Below, in pieces: positions 61,217 through 64,000 of a DNA stretch of 64,000 bases. The stretch is from contig DCXL01000002.1 in NCBI GenBank assembly GCA_002328415.1, positions 204,989 to 268,988 of the forward strand, in the 5' to 3' direction. Numbering within the stretch: the stretch's first letter is position 1; every line of letters begins with the position of its first letter. The position numbers and the translations under genes are program-made. The stretch comes from Micavibrio sp. UBA2137 (GTDB lineage Bacteria > Pseudomonadota > Alphaproteobacteria > Micavibrionales > Micavibrionaceae). The notes below the pieces were generated by a model that saw only the letters and a program-made list of their open reading frames with translations, was not told the origin of the DNA and made no database searches.

Positions 61217-63199
61217 ATGAGCAACGCACAATCACAGTCAGACATGATGACACTGACCTTTCCTGATGGTAACCAACGCGAGTATAGCGTTGGCACAACG
61301 GGCATGGATGTTGCTGAATCTATTTCAAAGTCGCTCGCAAAGGCGTCCGTTGCTATTGAGGTTGACGGGGAGCTGCGTGATCTTATGCGCCCTATCGAAG
61401 GCAATGCCGCCATCAGCATAGTGAAGCGCGATGACGAAGATGGGCTTGAACTTATCCGTCACGATGCGGCCCATATCTTGGCCGAGGCTGTACAAGAGCT
61501 ATTCCCTGGCACACAGGTTACAATCGGGCCCGTCATTGAAAATGGGTTCTACTATGACTTTGCTCGTGATGAGCCCTTTTCGACCGAAGATTTGGAAAAA
61601 ATTGAAAAGAAAATGCATGACATTGTTGATGCAAACGAAAATTTTGTACGCGAAGTCTGGAACAGAGATGATGCGATTAAACACTTCAAATCTATTGGCG
61701 AACATTATAAGGCTGAACTCATTGCAGACTTGCCCAAGGATGAGACAATCACAATTTATCGCCAAGGTGAGTGGTTGGATCTTTGTCGTGGGCCGCACAT
61801 GGTCAACACGAAACAAATAGGCCACGCCTTTAAACTGATGAAGGTGGCGGGCGCTTACTGGCGTGGGAATTCGGATAATGCCATGCTTACACGCATTTAC
61901 GGGACAGCGTGGCGTACCGAGAAAGAGCTTGAAGAGTACCTCACAATGCTCGAAGAGGCCGAAAAGCGCGACCATAGGAAACTTGGTAAAGAGTTAGAGC
62001 TTTTCCATTTTCAGGAAGAGGCGCAAGGCTCTGTCTTCTGGCATCCGAAGGGTTATACGATTTACAACCAACTCGAAAATTATATCCGTCGCCGTATTTA
62101 TGATGATGGCTATGTTGAGGTGAAAACACCGCAACTTATGGACCGTAAATTCTGGGAAGCCTCGGGACACTGGGGTAAATTCCGTGAAAATATGTTTGTT
62201 GTACCTGATGTTGTGCCCAATACAGACGAAGATGGTCCTGTCTTTAAAGAAGAACCCAAGGATTTCATGGCGCTTAAGCCCATGAACTGTCCAGCGCATG
62301 TTCAGATTTTTAAACAGAGCATCAAATCATATCGCGACCTGCCTATTCGCATGGCCGAAATGGGGTGCTGTCACAGAAATGAGGCGCATGGAGCGCTTCA
62401 TGGTCTGATGCGTGTGCGTCAAATGGTGCAGGATGATGCGCATATTTTCTGTCGCGAGGACCAAATTCGCGACGAGGTGAAGCGCTTTATTGCCCTCTTT
62501 AACAACGTCTACAAAGATTTTGGCTTCGAGGATATCAAGATTTTCCTTGCTACCAGACCAGACGTGCGCGCAGGCGCGGATGAGGTGTGGGATCGTGCCG
62601 AAAAGGCCATGGCCGATGCGCTGGATGATCTGGGTATCGCGTTTGAATATGCAGAGGGCGAAGGCGCCTTTTACGGACCCAAATATGAGTTTCATTTAAA
62701 AGATGCCATTGGGCGGTCATGGCAGTGTGGCACATGCCAACTGGATTTTGTTTTGCCAGAACGCCTTGATGCCTCTTACATTGGTGAAGACGGAAACAAA
62801 CACCGCCCTGTTATGATTCACCGCGCTGTTTTTGGAACGTTTGAACGCTTTATTGGCATTCTTATAGAAAGCACTGGTGGTAAAATGCCAATGTGGCTTG
62901 CCCCGACACAATGCGTTGTTGCACCCATTACCTCAGATGCCGAAGGTTACGCGCAAAAGATATATGAGACATTAAAAGAAAAAGGCTTGCGCGCTGACAT
63001 TGACCTCCGCAACGAGAAAATTAATTTCAAAATCCGCGAACATTCCTTGCAAAAAGTGCCGAAGATTTTCGTTGTTGGCAAGCGCGAGGAAGAAGCGGGC
63101 ACAGTTGCTATTCGTACGCTTGGCGGAAAAGACCAAGAAATCTTATCCCTTGATGAGGCTATAACCAAAATTGTGGATATGGCTAAGCCTCCCTTTTAA
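61217..63199 (+). CDS. thrS: Threonyl-tRNA synthetase
   Basis: About 660 aa from ATG 61217, which has AAGGAG upstream; a start at 61175 would be in a poorer context. A TGS domain (LTFPDGNQREYSV, GMDVAESISKSLAKASVAIEVDGEL) is followed by the editing domain with HDAAHILAEAVQELFP and HAFKLMKVAGAYWRG. The class II core has PMNCPAHVQIFK (zinc Cys), RMAEMGCCHRNEAHGALHGLMRVRQMVQDDAHIFC and VMIHRAVFGTFERFIGILIE. The anticodon domain ends the protein. It is followed by a bidirectional terminator. Confidence 0.98.
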   Translation: MSNAQSQSDMMTLTFPDGNQREYSVGTTGMDVAESISKSLAKASVAIEVDGELRDLMRPIEGNAAISIVKRDDEDGLELIRHDAAHILAEAVQELFPGTQVTIGPVIENGFYYDFARDEPFSTEDLEKIEKKMHDIVDANENFVREVWNRDDAIKHFKSIGEHYKAELIADLPKDETITIYRQGEWLDLCRGPHMVNTKQIGHAFKLMKVAGAYWRGNSDNAMLTRIYGTAWRTEKELEEYLTMLEEAEKRDHRKLGKELELFHFQEEAQGSVFWHPKGYTIYNQLENYIRRRIYDDGYVEVKTPQLMDRKFWEASGHWGKFRENMFVVPDVVPNTDEDGPVFKEEPKDFMALKPMNCPAHVQIFKQSIKSYRDLPIRMAEMGCCHRNEAHGALHGLMRVRQMVQDDAHIFCREDQIRDEVKRFIALFNNVYKDFGFEDIKIFLATRPDVRAGADEVWDRAEKAMADALDDLGIAFEYAEGEGAFYGPKYEFHLKDAIGRSWQCGTCQLDFVLPERLDASYIGEDGNKHRPVMIHRAVFGTFERFIGILIESTGGKMPMWLAPTQCVVAPITSDAEGYAQKIYETLKEKGLRADIDLRNEKINFKIREHSLQKVPKIFVVGKREEEAGTVAIRTLGGKDQEILSLDEAITKIVDMAKPPF

Positions 63200-63225
63200 T
63201 TTTTTATCATCTTTTTTACAGGTCA

Positions 63226-63256
63226 TAAAAAAAGCGCTCCGAAGAGCGCTTTTCTT
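63226..63256. terminator. Bidirectional Rho-independent terminator between thrS and the porin gene
   Basis: GCGCTC (63234-63239), a CGAA loop and GAGCGC (63244-63249) form a stem flanked by an A run (63226-63233) and a T run (63250-63256). It can therefore end transcripts from both convergent genes. Confidence 0.85.
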
Positions 63257-63277
63257 ATGTTCGGTAGGTTTCAATTA

Positions 63278-64000
63278 TTAGAAGTTGATTTGTGTACCCA
63301 ATAGAACGTTTGTAGCATCGGCATCAACAGAAGCATTATCAACATCTAAGTAGCTGATAGAGCCGCGTAGCGACATGCCTGGGCCGTATGTGTAAACAAC
63401 ACCACCTGTGTAACGATCTGTGTCGCCAGTGAAATCATTATCATTTGTCAGGTAAGACGCACCCAACTTAAAAGGACCAGTTGTGTAGTCAGCACCAACA
63501 ACCCATGTCTCATTTTCATCTAGTGTTTCTTGTCCATTGTTGTTCTCAGTGTAAACAACACCAAGACCAAATGCGCCAAGATCAACATCAAGACCGACGT
63601 TCCACTCTTCAAAGTCATCTTGTGTACCAAGATCTTCTTCAAGGTCAACATGTGTGTAACCAGCACCTAGAATGAAGCCAACATTGTTCACGATACCTTC
63701 GTAACGTGCGGCAACTTCGTATGCTGATCCGTATTCACCAGCAACATCATCTGTTGTATTACCCAATGTTGATGTCGCACCATTTGGCGCTGCGCCAGCG
63801 TTACCCAAAACATTTTGTGTGTCAGGTGTGTATGACGCACCAGCTTGGAAACCACCAAATACAGGTGTTAGGTATGTCAACTTGTTAGCGTCATTTGCTG
63901 CATCATTGTCATAGTCCAACGCAATTTCTGTTGATGTTGGTGAGCCATTTGTTGGGTCAAGGTTTGTGTAGTTGACGCCTGAAACGAACTGACGGATACC
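63278..64000 (-). CDS. Outer-membrane porin (C-terminal part, 5' end beyond the window)
   Basis: 240 codons of a general porin are visible and the frame stays open to the right edge. Alternating short beta strands and Asp/Asn/Gly-rich loops (LTYLTPVFGGFQAGASYTPD, YEVAARYEGIVNNVGFILGAGYTHVD, WNVGLDVDLGAFGLGVVYTENNNG, TWVVGADYTTGPFKLGASYLTND) lead to a C-terminal strand ending VLLGTQINF. The final Phe is the usual signal for Bam-mediated assembly. The sequence style is that of alphaproteobacterial porins. The start codon, signal peptide and roughly the first third are missing. Confidence 0.9.
   Translation of the reverse strand, partial: GIRQFVSGVNYTNLDPTNGSPTSTEIALDYDNDAANDANKLTYLTPVFGGFQAGASYTPDTQNVLGNAGAAPNGATSTLGNTTDDVAGEYGSAYEVAARYEGIVNNVGFILGAGYTHVDLEEDLGTQDDFEEWNVGLDVDLGAFGLGVVYTENNNGQETLDENETWVVGADYTTGPFKLGASYLTNDNDFTGDTDRYTGGVVYTYGPGMSLRGSISYLDVDNASVDADATNVLLGTQINF

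Noticed and set aside
61499..61975. 158-codon minus-strand frame inside thrS
   Set aside because: It is antisense to the editing domain of ThrS, with no ribosome binding site and no recognisable product.

Overview
The window looks like a chromosomal segment of a free-living alphaproteobacterium. Pointers to this are the chvI-chvG-rapZ-ahcY gene order, the sdhCDA set, alphaproteobacterial-type tRNA-Gly(GCC) and RapZ sequences, and an outer-membrane porin. Base composition looks moderate (roughly mid-40s % G+C by eye, not computed), with an A+T-richer patch around the sensor kinase at 36.0-37.8 kb. No insertion sequence, CRISPR array or phage gene was recognised. Every call was made by reading the sequence and recalling family motifs; no alignment or database search was run.

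Region 1 (1-18.5 kb) is a Dot/Icm-like type IVB secretion or conjugation locus. On the minus strand run icmL/dotI, icmK/dotH, icmE/dotG, icmG/dotF, icmC/dotE, icmD/dotP, icmJ/dotN and the start of icmB/dotO, the same order as in Legionella. A second minus-strand block holds dotD, dotC, dotB and icmT. It is preceded by a DsbC-like isomerase, an unknown acidic protein and a small lytic transglycosylase. Between the blocks, on the plus strand, lies a tandem array of four related, cysteine-containing exported proteins that I cannot assign to a known Dot/Icm component. This is the best candidate for something undescribed. The coupling protein, DotA and the soluble chaperones are not in the window, so effector secretion and DNA transfer cannot be told apart here.

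Region 2 (18.6-35.6 kb) is mostly housekeeping and envelope biology: LemA plus an M48 protease, a System II cytochrome c maturation operon (ResB, CcsA, TlpA-like), the TamA-TamB pair, the Uup-like ABC-F ATPase, a photolyase split into two overlapping genes in reversed domain order, the BipA GTPase and a helical protein of unknown function behind a strong promoter.

Region 3 (35.6-47.6 kb) starts with a solute-binding protein, sensor kinase and response regulator in one operon. It continues with tRNA-Gly, small unknown genes, a prolyl-tRNA editing protein, a Lon-domain protein, a Trm112-like protein, an RsmB-type rRNA methyltransferase, sdhB, an SGNH plus MBOAT O-acyltransferase pair and a GGDEF protein whose mRNA may be leaderless.

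Region 4 (47.6-64 kb) carries sdhA, sdhD and sdhC, msrB, an aspartate-semialdehyde dehydrogenase homologue without catalytic residues, a GyrI-like protein, accD, folC, chvI-chvG-rapZ (with the expected PTS genes missing), ahcY, a ferredoxin-NADP reductase, thrS and the 3' part of a porin gene. All intergenic gaps are shorter than about 300 bases.
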